Assembly (NCBI GenBank): GCA_946965045.2
Contig: OX337237.1
Span: 806,001 to 870,000 of the forward strand
Source: Epithemia pelagica
Lineage: Eukaryota; Bacillariophyta; Bacillariophyceae; Surirellales; Surirellaceae
Direction: 5' to 3'
Length of the DNA stretch: 64,000 nt
Below the pieces are notes generated by a model. It was given only the letters and a program-made list of their open reading frames with translations, was not told where the DNA came from and searched no databases. Within the stretch, counting starts at the first letter, position 1, and every line of letters begins with the position of its first letter. The position numbers and the translations under genes were made by a program. Shown one piece after another: positions 22,829-32,730 of this stretch.

Positions 22829-22998
22829 CAGTCACGATATAAAATGGGCACGCCCATATCAAGAAAGAAGCACAACATCGCAATCACATCACTAGGTGGA
22901 ATTCCCGCAAATCGCCAGAGATAATGAGATATCCTGTTGGACCAATACTGCAATGAATTGTCATAATCTCGCTTGTATCTGTTGGAAACATCACATTC

Positions 22999-24699
22999 TC
23001 AAGAACTTTCACTCAAAATGATACGGAACTGCTTCAGCTGGTTCGGTCCGCCCCCTAACTTACGCGACATCGTTATATCGTTGGGGACAACGAAGAAGAG
23101 CTCGAAGCACCCTAAGCCATTAAACAGAGTTTCTGCATTTGCTGAAAGTGGTTTGCTTCGTCCTGCCTTCATTTGAAGTGGTACGGTACCGTTTTGAGAA
23201 GTAAAGACAGAATCGAGCACCGGGAAATTGGACAGGTGTGGCAGCAGATAGCCGCCACTTGGGTTCTTTCGTGTCTCAAGAATAGCGTCCGTCAAAGGCT
23301 GACCAAGGTTGTTGTCCTTCAAGACGATTTTTGGTAATGATGCTGGGATGGTAAACTGTCTTGTAGCTGATCCGCTGCCGGTTGTCGTCAGGCTCTGCGC
23401 GATTCCGGCGACCCCTTCCGCGAGAATTTTCTTGTGGGCATACGCCTCGAACCGAATTCCCTTCAAAGTGCCATTTTGATCGAGAGTGTTTTCATACAGC
23501 GCCCATAAAGATTTCACTTCTTTTTCCATCAAGCGGTCACGAAGCCTCGTCCGGACATCTTCGCCGCAAAGCTCGATCGAGTAGTTATAATGGTCGACGG
23601 TCCCATCACTGTTACTGAGAGGTTTGAGGAAATAAAGAGACCATAGGTGCTTAAAGGCCGCATCCACTTCGCCTCCATCAATGACTTGTGGTTGATCGAC
23701 CGCTTGTCTCAGAGACTTTTCCTGCTTTTGTTTCACTTGCTTGAGTGCTGAGTCTTGGCCATTTGGCAGCAATTTCGGAAAGAGGTACCGCGGAACACCT
23801 CCAATGTTATTGTATCGGCTAGTCAATAGCTCTTCCGAGACTGAATTGCTGTAGCGCACGCTCCGCATTTGCTTCGCTTCTGCAAGCGAAAGCGTGCCCA
23901 AGTAGAGAATTCCTTGACTTTCCGCCGTTGCTTTAAAGAGTTTTTTGCAGTTCTCCGGATCCGGAGACACGGCAACCAAGATATCCTTTCCAAAAAAATG
24001 CTTCCGTGTGTAATTTTGCGTTTCCTTGGAGTTCTCGTGAGGATCAAACAGCACCACATCCACGTCTGTGCTATTAGCCACGTCCAGTTTCGTCAAAGCC
24101 TCAAATACGCCTCTAAACACTTCGTAGCCACCACCTTTCGATGGTGGATAGAACTTGTACATGCAGTCGGAGGGACAATCTGCATACAGTACCGTTTTCC
24201 CCTCCGTAAGCAATCGAAAAAGGACATAGTCGAGAAAACAAGACTTTCCAATACCCGGTGTACCCTTCACGAATACAGCTTGGATGCCACCACTCCATAG
24301 AGACTGACATTCCGAATACAACGACAGGTAAGCAGGATTCACAAACAGCGTTTCGGAATCCGCTGCCGGCCAATCCATGTCTCCTTTGCACACCACGCAT
24401 TGTCTTTTTTCCTGCATTTCCCATCGCAGCCGACGGGAAGCCTCTTCTTGCACGGGCGACATGATAGAATTCAAAGGACCTCCAATTATTCTGCCTCTCG
24501 TGAATGGCATACACTCACTAATAACTAGTCGCTCGTCGTCGACGAGCGGAGAAAAGCCAAAGGACAACTTCGGAATGATCGGATGGAAGGACGGACCGTT
24601 AACCTGACCCCACAGAACCTGACAGTGAAGAGAGCCACTTCCCACAAGAAGAATGGTCTGCAACTGCCTATGGAGACACTCAAGAGGACATCCCCTCAA
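22999..24699 (-). CDS. Crinkler/RHS-type NTPase with REase-fold C-terminal domain
   Basis: The open frame runs from 24699 (TTG, no ATG) to 22999. The first ATG is 24510, giving about 503 aa, but upstream codons look coding, so an unseen 5' exon is possible. Near the N-terminus is a P-loop VKGTPGIGKSCFLDY, then VLYADCPSDCMYKF and a Walker-B-like DVDVVLFDPH. The C-terminal about 170 residues have a restriction-endonuclease-like pattern: FEAYAHKKIL, a NFPVLDSV strand and VPLQMKAGRSKPLSANAE. This is the domain order of Crinkler (CRN) and trypanosomatid RHS proteins, known in oomycetes, fungi and many protists and often in fast-evolving families. The role may be nuclear effector or intragenomic conflict. 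It lies among transposon-like debris, as such genes often do. Confidence 0.68.
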   Translation of the reverse strand: MRGCPLECLHRQLQTILLVGSGSLHCQVLWGQVNGPSFHPIIPKLSFGFSPLVDDERLVISECMPFTRGRIIGGPLNSIMSPVQEEASRRLRWEMQEKRQCVVCKGDMDWPAADSETLFVNPAYLSLYSECQSLWSGGIQAVFVKGTPGIGKSCFLDYVLFRLLTEGKTVLYADCPSDCMYKFYPPSKGGGYEVFRGVFEALTKLDVANSTDVDVVLFDPHENSKETQNYTRKHFFGKDILVAVSPDPENCKKLFKATAESQGILYLGTLSLAEAKQMRSVRYSNSVSEELLTSRYNNIGGVPRYLFPKLLPNGQDSALKQVKQKQEKSLRQAVDQPQVIDGGEVDAAFKHLWSLYFLKPLSNSDGTVDHYNYSIELCGEDVRTRLRDRLMEKEVKSLWALYENTLDQNGTLKGIRFEAYAHKKILAEGVAGIAQSLTTTGSGSATRQFTIPASLPKIVLKDNNLGQPLTDAILETRKNPSGGYLLPHLSNFPVLDSVFTSQNGTVPLQMKAGRSKPLSANAETLFNGLGCFELFFVVPNDITMSRKLGGGPNQLKQFRIILSESS

Positions 24700-25047
24700 A
24701 TGCCCCGGCTCCTAGGGGAGTTGGTTTCAGAATGAGAGCAATGGTTGACTCTGATCACGCAGGAGAGTTGCTAACATCCGTGACACCACTTTTCTTGTCG
24801 CTCGATATAGCATGTGATTTCGGGTAGCGACCATCCATTTTTATTCTTACCGGGCTCAACAACACTTCCTGCAGCTGCAACATGTGATTCTCGATATGTC
24901 CCTGTTGTATTGTTTTCGGAGATATCACATACCATCAATGGGGAGCGCACCAACAACATGACGATGGGTGGGCGTAGTCACACTTCGGCAACCAACCACA
25001 ATCATACTTAATGTGAAATGAGCTTGGTGTCCCATTCTTGTCCACGC
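24700..25047. other. No gene recognised
   Basis: Spacer between the Crinkler-like gene and the ankyrin-like pseudogene. It may hide a first exon of the former. Confidence 0.45.
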
Positions 25048-25941
25048 TCACTGTAGGGAACAGAAGTCTTCCTTTTCACCTTTTGCATTAGTCCAAACAC
25101 AGTGTAGAGCCCATTCAATGTACCTTTGGCTGGTTATGCCAACGACGGTGTCCAGGTTGTGAATTCCAAATGAGACACGGCCAGAGTGAATCCAATCTGC
25201 ATCCCCTCTCGCTAATATCTGGTCGGGCTCCATAGCGCAGGTATGTCACGGCAACACCCACATGATTGCTTTGATTGTTAACGGTGTTGTGCCGCATGAG
25301 TTTAGGGTGAGTTAGAAACGCTGTACAAATCATCAAGGGACACCAACGCAACGACGAACACCGCTGTTCGAGAATTAGTTTGATCATGGACAATCGCTCG
25401 TTATGTTCATTGGAAGCCAACCTTTCAAGCTTTCAAGGAGGGTTCGAACCTCCGTAGCATCTCCATGAATCGTACACCTGATGAGTGTGGGACACGAGTT
25501 CCACATTGGAAAGTTATCTATATCGCCTCCCTTGAACCAAAGAGTACGGAGTATTTGACGTCCACATGCCGTCGAAGGAGGGCGTTGATCACCGTCGCCA
25601 TCTTGTTCTTTATTCCATTTGACATTGGTTCCCGCTCTAACCAACAAATTTTCAAAAATCGACTTTTGTTGTTCTGCCGAATCGACTCTCTCCATTTCCG
25701 ACATCAATGCAAAGATTTCCTCATCAATCCCATAACCATTCATAAAGTCGACGAAGCTTTGAAAATCAGGAGGCAGTTGTTGCGATTCACTATGTAGTCG
25801 GTTGGTAAGGTGATTGTGAATGACATATTTCATGAGTGCACGGTTCACTGGTAGAATGTGCGAATGTTTATCTAATACCATGCAACGTGCGGGTATTCCA
25901 CCCGCATTTTCTAGATCCAACGAACAACCATGCTTCTCCAC
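25048..25941 (-). pseudogene. Ankyrin-like paralogue B, frameshifted
   Basis: Homologous to 26085-26999 on the same strand. Shared blocks in order are: a helical region with EIFALMSEMERVDSAEQQ (A: ALFEILDSRETIEG), LLVRAGTNVKWN (A: LLIEAETNVELN), the GDGDQRPPST link, RQILRTLWFKGGDID, GDATEVRTLLE, a Cys-Pro-Leu-Met block and YLRYGARPD. These are spread over three frames (25384-25941, 25115-25420, 25048-25233), so at least two indels are required. No ATG opens the first frame. It has Gln (CAA) where copy A has TAA. It is clearly a decayed tandem duplicate. Confidence 0.7.
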
Positions 25942-26084
25942 CAAGAATTAAACCACATCGTTGCGGGACGACACACCCACCTCGAACAACGCGGTCGTAC
26001 CTGCACGATCTTGATCATTCAACAAGTTTCGTTTCTTATCTTCAATACAAGGCCCTCCAACAGACTGAAACAAATTGCTTGGTT

Positions 26085-26999
26085 TTATAGACATTTATCT
26101 TTTGGCAACACCATCGATCTCTGGAAGCTGGACGACGCATCGTCCACTCGGCCATCAAATCCTGTCAATAAAACTGACTTGCCATTCAATTCTGGATTGG
26201 CTTGCAGACCATCCACGATAACCACTTTGCCATAGTAGGCTGAAACGCGAGCAGCGGCAATACAATACTCCACAATCAGCAAGGATTCGAGTGTCGCAAT
26301 ACTACTAGCTCCATAATGGACAATCGTTTTCCCAGTCACATCTTTGGCATCGGGTCGAGCTCCGTACCTCAGCAGTGCAGTGGCAATATCCACATGGCCC
26401 TTTTTGTCGAATCCACGTGGGGGACTTGTAGAAGTGTCAGTGGTAAGAACCATGTAGACAGACATGCATACGAGCAAAGGAGACAAGCGCATGGATGTAC
26501 ATCGTGTTTCGAGAAGCTCACGGAGAGCAGACGGTATCGTCCTTCCTCTGCTTTTATCCACCAGTGTCATATCACCGTAGGCGTAGTCAAACGCTTGTTT
26601 GAGGACGTTTCGGACCTTGGCCGTTTCGCCTCGAGCCACCTGTCCAACGAATGGAGAAAAGGCGTTCCACAGCATGTATTGTTGGATATCTCCTCCTTTC
26701 GAAAACAAACTTTGTAATATCTGACGTTTCGCCTCGGTCGACGGGGAACTTTAATCACCATTGTCCATGGGTTGACCATCATTGAGTTCGACATTTGTTT
26801 CTGCTTCAATCAGCAACTCGCGAATGACAGGTTCTCGGCCTTCAATGGTTTCTCTCGAGTCCAATATTTCAAACAAGGCACGTGAGTTGTGACTCAATTT
26901 CATTGAGCAGAAGTATTCAACAAAATTTTCCGGGAGAGGGAGATCACCACTCTCGTGCTCTTCTTCACTGATCGACTGTCGTTGCTCTTCTGAATTCAT
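26085..26999 (-). pseudogene. Ankyrin-like paralogue A, one frame with an in-frame TAA
   Basis: ATG 26999 to stop 26085 is one continuous frame of 304 codons interrupted only by TAA at 26751-26753. The N-terminal 82 residues are acidic and helical. After the TAA the frame continues SSPSTEAKRQILQSLFSKGG, matching copy B, which has GAT CAA CGC where this copy has GAT TAA AGT. Later come an ankyrin repeat (GHVDIATALLRYGARPDAKD, then TGKTIVHYGAS) and the VDGLQANPELNGKSV motif seen in ankyrin/MYND-type protist proteins. No catalytic domain is visible; it is probably a protein-interaction module. The copy may be a recent pseudogene or may be recoded. Confidence 0.68.
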
Positions 27000-27388
27000 T
27001 TTTCTTGGAGGAATATGACCAAGTTGATTATCTAGATACCCCTCTGAAATGATGGTGACGCCGACGAGATTGTGGGCAGCTCAGACAATGAAACGATGGC
27101 CGAAGTTTGGCTTACCTCATTTTTCGGTCGCCCTTGGAGCATTTTGTGCGACCGTTCTCTTGTGGTGGCGACAAAACGGGGGGTTTGTGCTTTGGTGACT
27201 GCACTATGTGAAAAGGGCGATCAACGAAACATGTCACATATCACTTTCAATGTAGAGGAGTAATGATTATTTTACATTCTAGAAAAGACGCAGAAGTCTA
27301 TAATATTATTCGAAGCTACTCTCCTATGGAGATTGTGTGTCTTTTGCTTCGTTTTTGGACACACGCACCTTTTTTTTTAGCACGGCGT
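27000..27388. other. No gene recognised
   Basis: Spacer between ankyrin-like copy A and the alpha-kinase fragment. Short frames only. Confidence 0.4.
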
Positions 27389-27640
27389 AACAGGTGTGTC
27401 TTGACTGATCCCGCTATTCACCAATGCCGTCGTCGTGAGTCGAACCATTTTGTAAGCAGAAGCCACCAACGTCAAACGGATTTGGGTGGTTGAGGAATAC
27501 GGGCGTTTTTGAGTCTCATGAATGCAATGACATCTACCGACTCCTGGGACTATGCGACAAAAAGAAAGAAAAGATCGTGCAGCGTCATCAAGATATAAAA
27601 GACAAAAGCAACCACATCAATATCAAAGGCATCCACAACA
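27389..27640 (+). pseudogene. Orphan 3' fragment of an alpha-kinase gene
   Basis: Plus-strand codons give RCVLTDPAIHQCRRRESNHF, then QTDLGG followed by TGA. In the next frame come FESHECNDIYRLLGLCDKK. These are the last motifs of the alpha-kinase domain at 18626-22252 (RFVLTDPAIHQRRGRQSNHF, RTDLGSRG, FESHECNDICRLLGLRDKK). One stop, one frameshift and loss of the Phe-Gly before Arg-Thr-Asp show it is dead. It lies in inverted orientation about 5 kb from the parent and carries only the C-terminal 60 or so residues. Confidence 0.82.
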
Positions 27641-28494
27641 GTGGCGTCTCTAGGGCAAAGACTTACAGCACAAACAGGGCGAACTAAGCCCGCTCTATGC
27701 TAGAAGAACAGATTTGGTGGCCACAGGGGCCCGTCCCGATCACCACATGGCTATCACATCTACCAATCGTAATGATAGCTATGGTCGAAGTTTTACTTAG
27801 GCGAACAAGAATGGCTATGAGAGAAACTTCGCCATAGAATCAGTGTTTCGTTGCAGAAGCGATCTGACAACTACTGTGAAAACTCTAGAATGTAGCACAA
27901 TGACAAGTCCATTCTTTAAACAAATCACAACATTCTCGTGGCATTCACATGCAACTGAAGGTTTCATCTCATTCAGAAAGTGCACGCGAGCTTGAGAAAG
28001 GTGCAACAAGATGAATACATCCCCAGGAAACGCCGTACATGGCCATCAAAACCACTACAGGCGTATAGCGCTCCATCTCCATCGTCATCCCACCGAAGAA
28101 ACGCTTTTGAAATAATAAGACAAGGAGCAGCAGGAGGATTTTGGATACGCTCGCACACGTATCGAGTCTTTGGTTCTAGGGAGCATTTTTCTTGATCATA
28201 GTCCAAACGATAGGTAGCTGACGGCATTCTAACACATAGGAGTAGTCACATTGCACTCACTCCCCAGAAGACAAAGGTAAAGCGAATGGTTACGGGATTG
28301 GGAAGTCAAATTTCCTCGGATGTTAGGCAACATGTTACTTTTTAATCACGAATATTGGACCCGCTGAAGAACATCTGACCGCTGGATTTTCTCCTCGTCA
28401 TCCTGCGTGTTTTGTGTGACCATGACGACGGCGGAGAAGAGGTCCGTATTGGCCATTTCCACCACCGATCCTCCTTGCAAATGACAGCTTCATC
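27641..28494. other. Upstream region of LRR copy 2
   Basis: No coding sequence, RNA gene or clear repeat recognised. Confidence 0.45.
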
Positions 28495-31400
28495 ATGAAC
28501 GTGGCGGAAGAGAAGAAAACGAAAGATGACACATCTCATTCCTCAACTGGTTTACCATGTACGGCTAGGATGACTGCTGCCGCCGACGATAATGGATCAT
28601 CAGATGACATGATGAAGAAACAGGAAGACGCAGCATCACCAGAACAAGGAGTAGATCTTCAGGAAGAAACGAAACCCAAGAAAGACGACTTCACGTCGAA
28701 CATGACATTAAGGGAAACAGAAGAATGTTTCGATGCTTCCCAGAAAACAAGGATCCAAGAGAAAGCGATGGATTCCAAAACGAAACACAAGCGACTTCAA
28801 GTCTCTAGTAATAGCTTTCCGGAAATACAGCTTTTGCCGGAAACGCAGCGTAGGACAAAGGAAACCAGAAGCACTGTGGCTGATATCAAAGAAACGAAAA
28901 AGAGCAACAAAAACAGGAATGTCACAATCAAGCGCGATGGCACTAATAAAAAGGACCAACCAGCCTACAGCAGCTCCGCTGTTCGATTGATGAAAGAAAT
29001 CTCGGGCCTTGATCCACATTCCAGTACTCATCATTCTTCTTCCTTTGAAACAACAATGAATATTGTGGACCAGTCTCATCGTTCTTCTCGGATCAATGAA
29101 GAACGCCACGCCTTAGACGGTAACATTTCTTCATCAAATGAAAACCAAGAACACCACACCGCAAACGCTGCTCCGCTGCCATTTACAAATCATAACCACA
29201 ATCTTCAAGGAAACGGTCTGGGAGGTCGACTTGTCTTGCCGGGAGCCGTGTCCTATTCGTTTCGCAATGGTCGTCGCGAACATCGACGACCACCCCTCCA
29301 ATGGCTGCCTGGAGGCATCATGAGAAAACAACAATTGACGGATGGTGGTCCACAACCTAGTACAGTTTATGAAATGTCGGACGAATTCCGTTCGTCGTCG
29401 TATCGCAATCGATCAAGTGACGATTTTTCGATTTCGGAACGAGACGCTGCGGAAGATCCAAACAATGACATTGGCGATGATAACACAGAGGAACAGCAAC
29501 AGGGCCGCACACAAGTGTTCGGCGATCCCTATCTCATATCTGCCACCTTGGTGGAAGACGACGATACTCGACAAAGAGCTCCTCCTATACCAATCACTCC
29601 AATGGTGGACGATACTCATTTGTTGCCCCTGGTCGATGCGCGAACCTTACCCGAAACGAGCCATGGTATGGGATTCCGTTCGCAAGAGGACAATGGCCCT
29701 CCCCAAGATCTGGAACAACCGGCCGTTCGCAAACCAAAATGCTTTTATGCAATCCAAGGGAGGCGCCTTTATCTGAGTGTCGGTGCAGTCGTGGTGGTGG
29801 TAGTTGTCGTGGTTCTTGTAACCACGCTTGTAGGAGGGGGAGTGAGTGCAAATGAAAGCAACATGGTCATGGACGAGGCCAGTTCACAAACCGTTCCTAC
29901 GGCACTACCATCTGTTCTACCCAGTACATCTCCTTCCACGAGTTTCCTTCCTTCCTCGGCACCCTCGGTTGCACCCAGTATGAAACCGACGACCAGCCTG
30001 GCACCCAGCTCGACACCCTCAATTTCGGCACAACCCTCCGCTTCCCCGACACGAATCGTCTCGGACATGGAACTCATGCTACGAACCAATCACCCAGAGG
30101 TGTTTGAAACGGAAGAAAAACAAACATTTTCCGAACACGATGAATCCTCAAACTGGATGAAGGCCTTACGCTATGTGGAAGAGACATCGACCGATATGGA
30201 GGATTGGAGAATCGCGCAGCGCTATGCCTTGGCAAGCATCTTTTATGCCACCAATGGTGTCGAAACACCATTGGTGTCGAAACACCATTCTATATCGAAA
30301 ACTTTGGGAATAATATATCTGTCATGGAATGGACCAAAGGTGGCTGGGCCGAGCGGGCCGATTCGATTCATGAATGTCGTTGGTTTGGTGTCACGTGCAA
30401 AGCGGACGAAGAGGATCAACCACCATTCGACCGAGACGATGCATCGCCGGCAATTTCCATTATGCTCACGGACCGACAGTTGACAGGGACGTTTCCAATC
30501 GAAGTCGTAATATTGAAGGAAAGCTTGGAAGTTTTATGGCTCTCCAACAATCCACTTTCAAATATCAACAATGGATGGGAGTGGTTGGGGGAGTTAACTC
30601 AACTTAGTAGTCTCAGTTTGGCTAGTACGGGATTTGGCTACGACGAAGGTCTACCGTCGGAATTGGGATTTTTGACAAGGATGGAAAATCTTGAATTGTC
30701 TCGATCTCAGTTACAGGTCCCTTGAATGCCACTGCAGTTTTTGCAAACATGCCAAACCTGGAATATCTTGCGCTCGGTGGTTTTGAAAACTTGACCAACG
30801 CCCATACTTTGTTTGATGTTCTGCCCTTGTTGCCACGTCTTTGGGTTTTGGAACTGAGTCATATTCCATTGAAGAGTTCGATCTCTTTCCAACTCTCGGA
30901 TCTTCCAGATCTCCAAGTTCTCCATCTAGACCATACTGATCTTATGGGTACTTTGGACGAGTTGTTTCGTTACGATGATACATCCGCAACATTGCTTCCC
31001 ATCAAGCTTTGGGGCCTTTATCTTTCCCACAATCCCAATCTGAGTGGTACCCTGCCAACTACGATTGGCCTTTTATCGGGGTTGACTACTGTAGACTTGG
31101 CCCATTGTGGTCTGACAGGACCCATTCCATCCGAGCTGGGGTTGCTTCCCTACTTAGATCATTTGCGTTTGGACCATAATGCCTTGAACGGAAGCTTTCC
31201 ATTCCATACAGGGGAAAGAGTGCGGTCGGTTTCTCTGCAGAATAACAATTTGACGGGAGGACTCGAACATGTACGCACTTTCAAGTCTTAACCTGGACAA
31301 TAATGAATTTCTGGGTGGACCTATTCCAACGACAATTGGATTCTTTACTAATCTTCGCCATTTGGGACTGGCCAATTCTGGTTTGACGGGTTCTATTCCA

Positions 31401-31664
31401 TCAGACATTGGTTTGGCACAATCGATGAGGAAGTTGCGCTTGAATGACAATGCACTCAATGGGACGATACCCTCATTATTTGGTGGCTTCTCATTTCTCG
31501 CTACCCTACAACTGCATCACAACAATTTTACGGGGCCCATCCCGTAGTCCATGTGTGATTTAGAGTTACAAGGAGAATCGCATTTTATGTTTTCGGTGGA
31601 TTGCAGTACCCTCGGAATGGACACATGTACGGATGCGGACTCGTGTTGTACAAAATGCTATTGA
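28495..31664 (+). pseudogene. LRR copy 2: multiply broken LRR membrane-protein gene
   Basis: Same architecture as copy 1: low-complexity cytosolic N-terminus with LVLPGAVSYSFRNGRREHRR, membrane span around 29785-29845, Pro/Ser/Thr stalk, MLRTNHPEVFETEEKQ segment, N-cap CRWFGVTCK, LRRs and terminal SCCTKCY before TGA at 31662-31664. ATG 28495 starts 590 intact codons. The breaks are: a 17-bp tandem duplication (30255-30288), a one-base loss near 30710 (in the codons for QLTGPLNAT), another indel near 31270, and TAG at 31545-31547 where the family has Pro-Asp-Ser. The N-terminal stretch 29200-29660 is nearly identical to copy 1, although the ectodomains differ strongly. The intact part could still make a membrane-anchored stalk without LRRs. 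Confidence 0.88.
30255..30288 (+). repeat. 17-bp perfect tandem duplication causing a frameshift
   Basis: TGGTGTCGAAACACCAT occurs twice in immediate succession (30255-30271, 30272-30288). Removing one unit restores YATNGVETPFYIENFG, as in the paralogues. Confidence 0.97.
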
Positions 31665-32730
31665 AATTGTACAAGCAACGAAACGTTAACGGCAGTGATT
31701 CCCACTTTTGACCTAAGGGCTTAGTTTCATGTTCATTTCTTCACTGAATTCGCAACAGATGATGGGGATTAATTGGAATCGTTGTTCGTCTGAAAGTCGG
31801 TTTCAGTACAAGGTTCTACAGTGCCGATCACTTTGTGGTATTACAGAAACAGGGGAACGATGTGGTATTCCAAAACAGGGAAATGATTTTTAAACAAAAA
31901 CATGAGTTGCTGCTTCGCATGAGTGAGTTGCTGATTTCTCATTTTCACTGAGAAACATGTTGCAGAAACCAACAACCACAACAACCAAACCAACAACCAG
32001 CTTTGTTTCATGGACAAACTGGAGCCCACTCGGCCACTTCTTGAACTTGTAGTGTCGGGAAGGGGAAGTCGTCGATCCATCGGCCGTGTGCCCATCCATG
32101 TGGTCCTATTTCCTTAAAATCGATCATGGATCATGGGTGATGTGCACTCACAGAATTCCAATACGGGGATCGAAAAAATGAGATGCTATTTTGGTTCTTC
32201 TTGAATTCGGTTTTGGTTGGGAATCCTTCGAGTCACACTTCCTTATACTCTCGCTACAAGATACTGCGTAGCCACTCCCATTCCCTACTCCATATCCATA
32301 AGTACGGATACAATGTACGAGTAATAGATTTGCCGGTTGCCTTCGCAATTCTCTCTCCCTACTAAGGTTAAAGGTTACTCCCTCTCGTATTTATATATTA
32401 GCGAACTGCTACCGTATTCATATTGCAGATTGCAGTGTGCCGTGAAGGAAAGGGAGTCGCCGAAGAGTCAGATTCTGACTATTCGAAATTCGAAACTCTG
32501 AAACACTCTGTGTAAAAATTGTATGAGGTTACATAATGAGAGATGAGAGACACCTAACAATGTGAAAGATTCGCTATTGTTGTTTGTTGTACGGTCATCT
32601 CGACAGCAAACCCAGCAGCTAAGGCAAAAGGCAAAGAAGAGCAACCCAAAACGAAAGTGAGCCATGAGAAGATAGGACAATTGGAAGAGGCAAGCAAGCA
32701 AGTAGAAGCAGCATTTTCCATCACCTCACC
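31665..32730. other. Intergenic between LRR copies 2 and 3
   Basis: About 1.07 kb. It contains a small direct repeat (GTGGTATT followed by ACAGGG, near 31834 and 31861). No gene recognised. The part before 32731 should contain the copy 3 promoter if it is still active. Confidence 0.4.

Noticed and set aside
25434-25452. GGAGG-GTTCGAA-CCTCC hairpin resembling a tRNA T-arm
   Set aside because: The upstream sequence has no matching acceptor or D-arm, and the minus strand here codes for the ankyrin-like pseudogene (EVRTLLE codons).
18626-27640. A nuclear code in which UAG or UAA means Gln throughout
   Set aside because: Several intact genes in the window (ABC1 kinase, Kelch, MCM9) end naturally in TAG and LRR copy 1 ends in TAA, so a global reassignment does not fit; local readthrough or mutation remains open.
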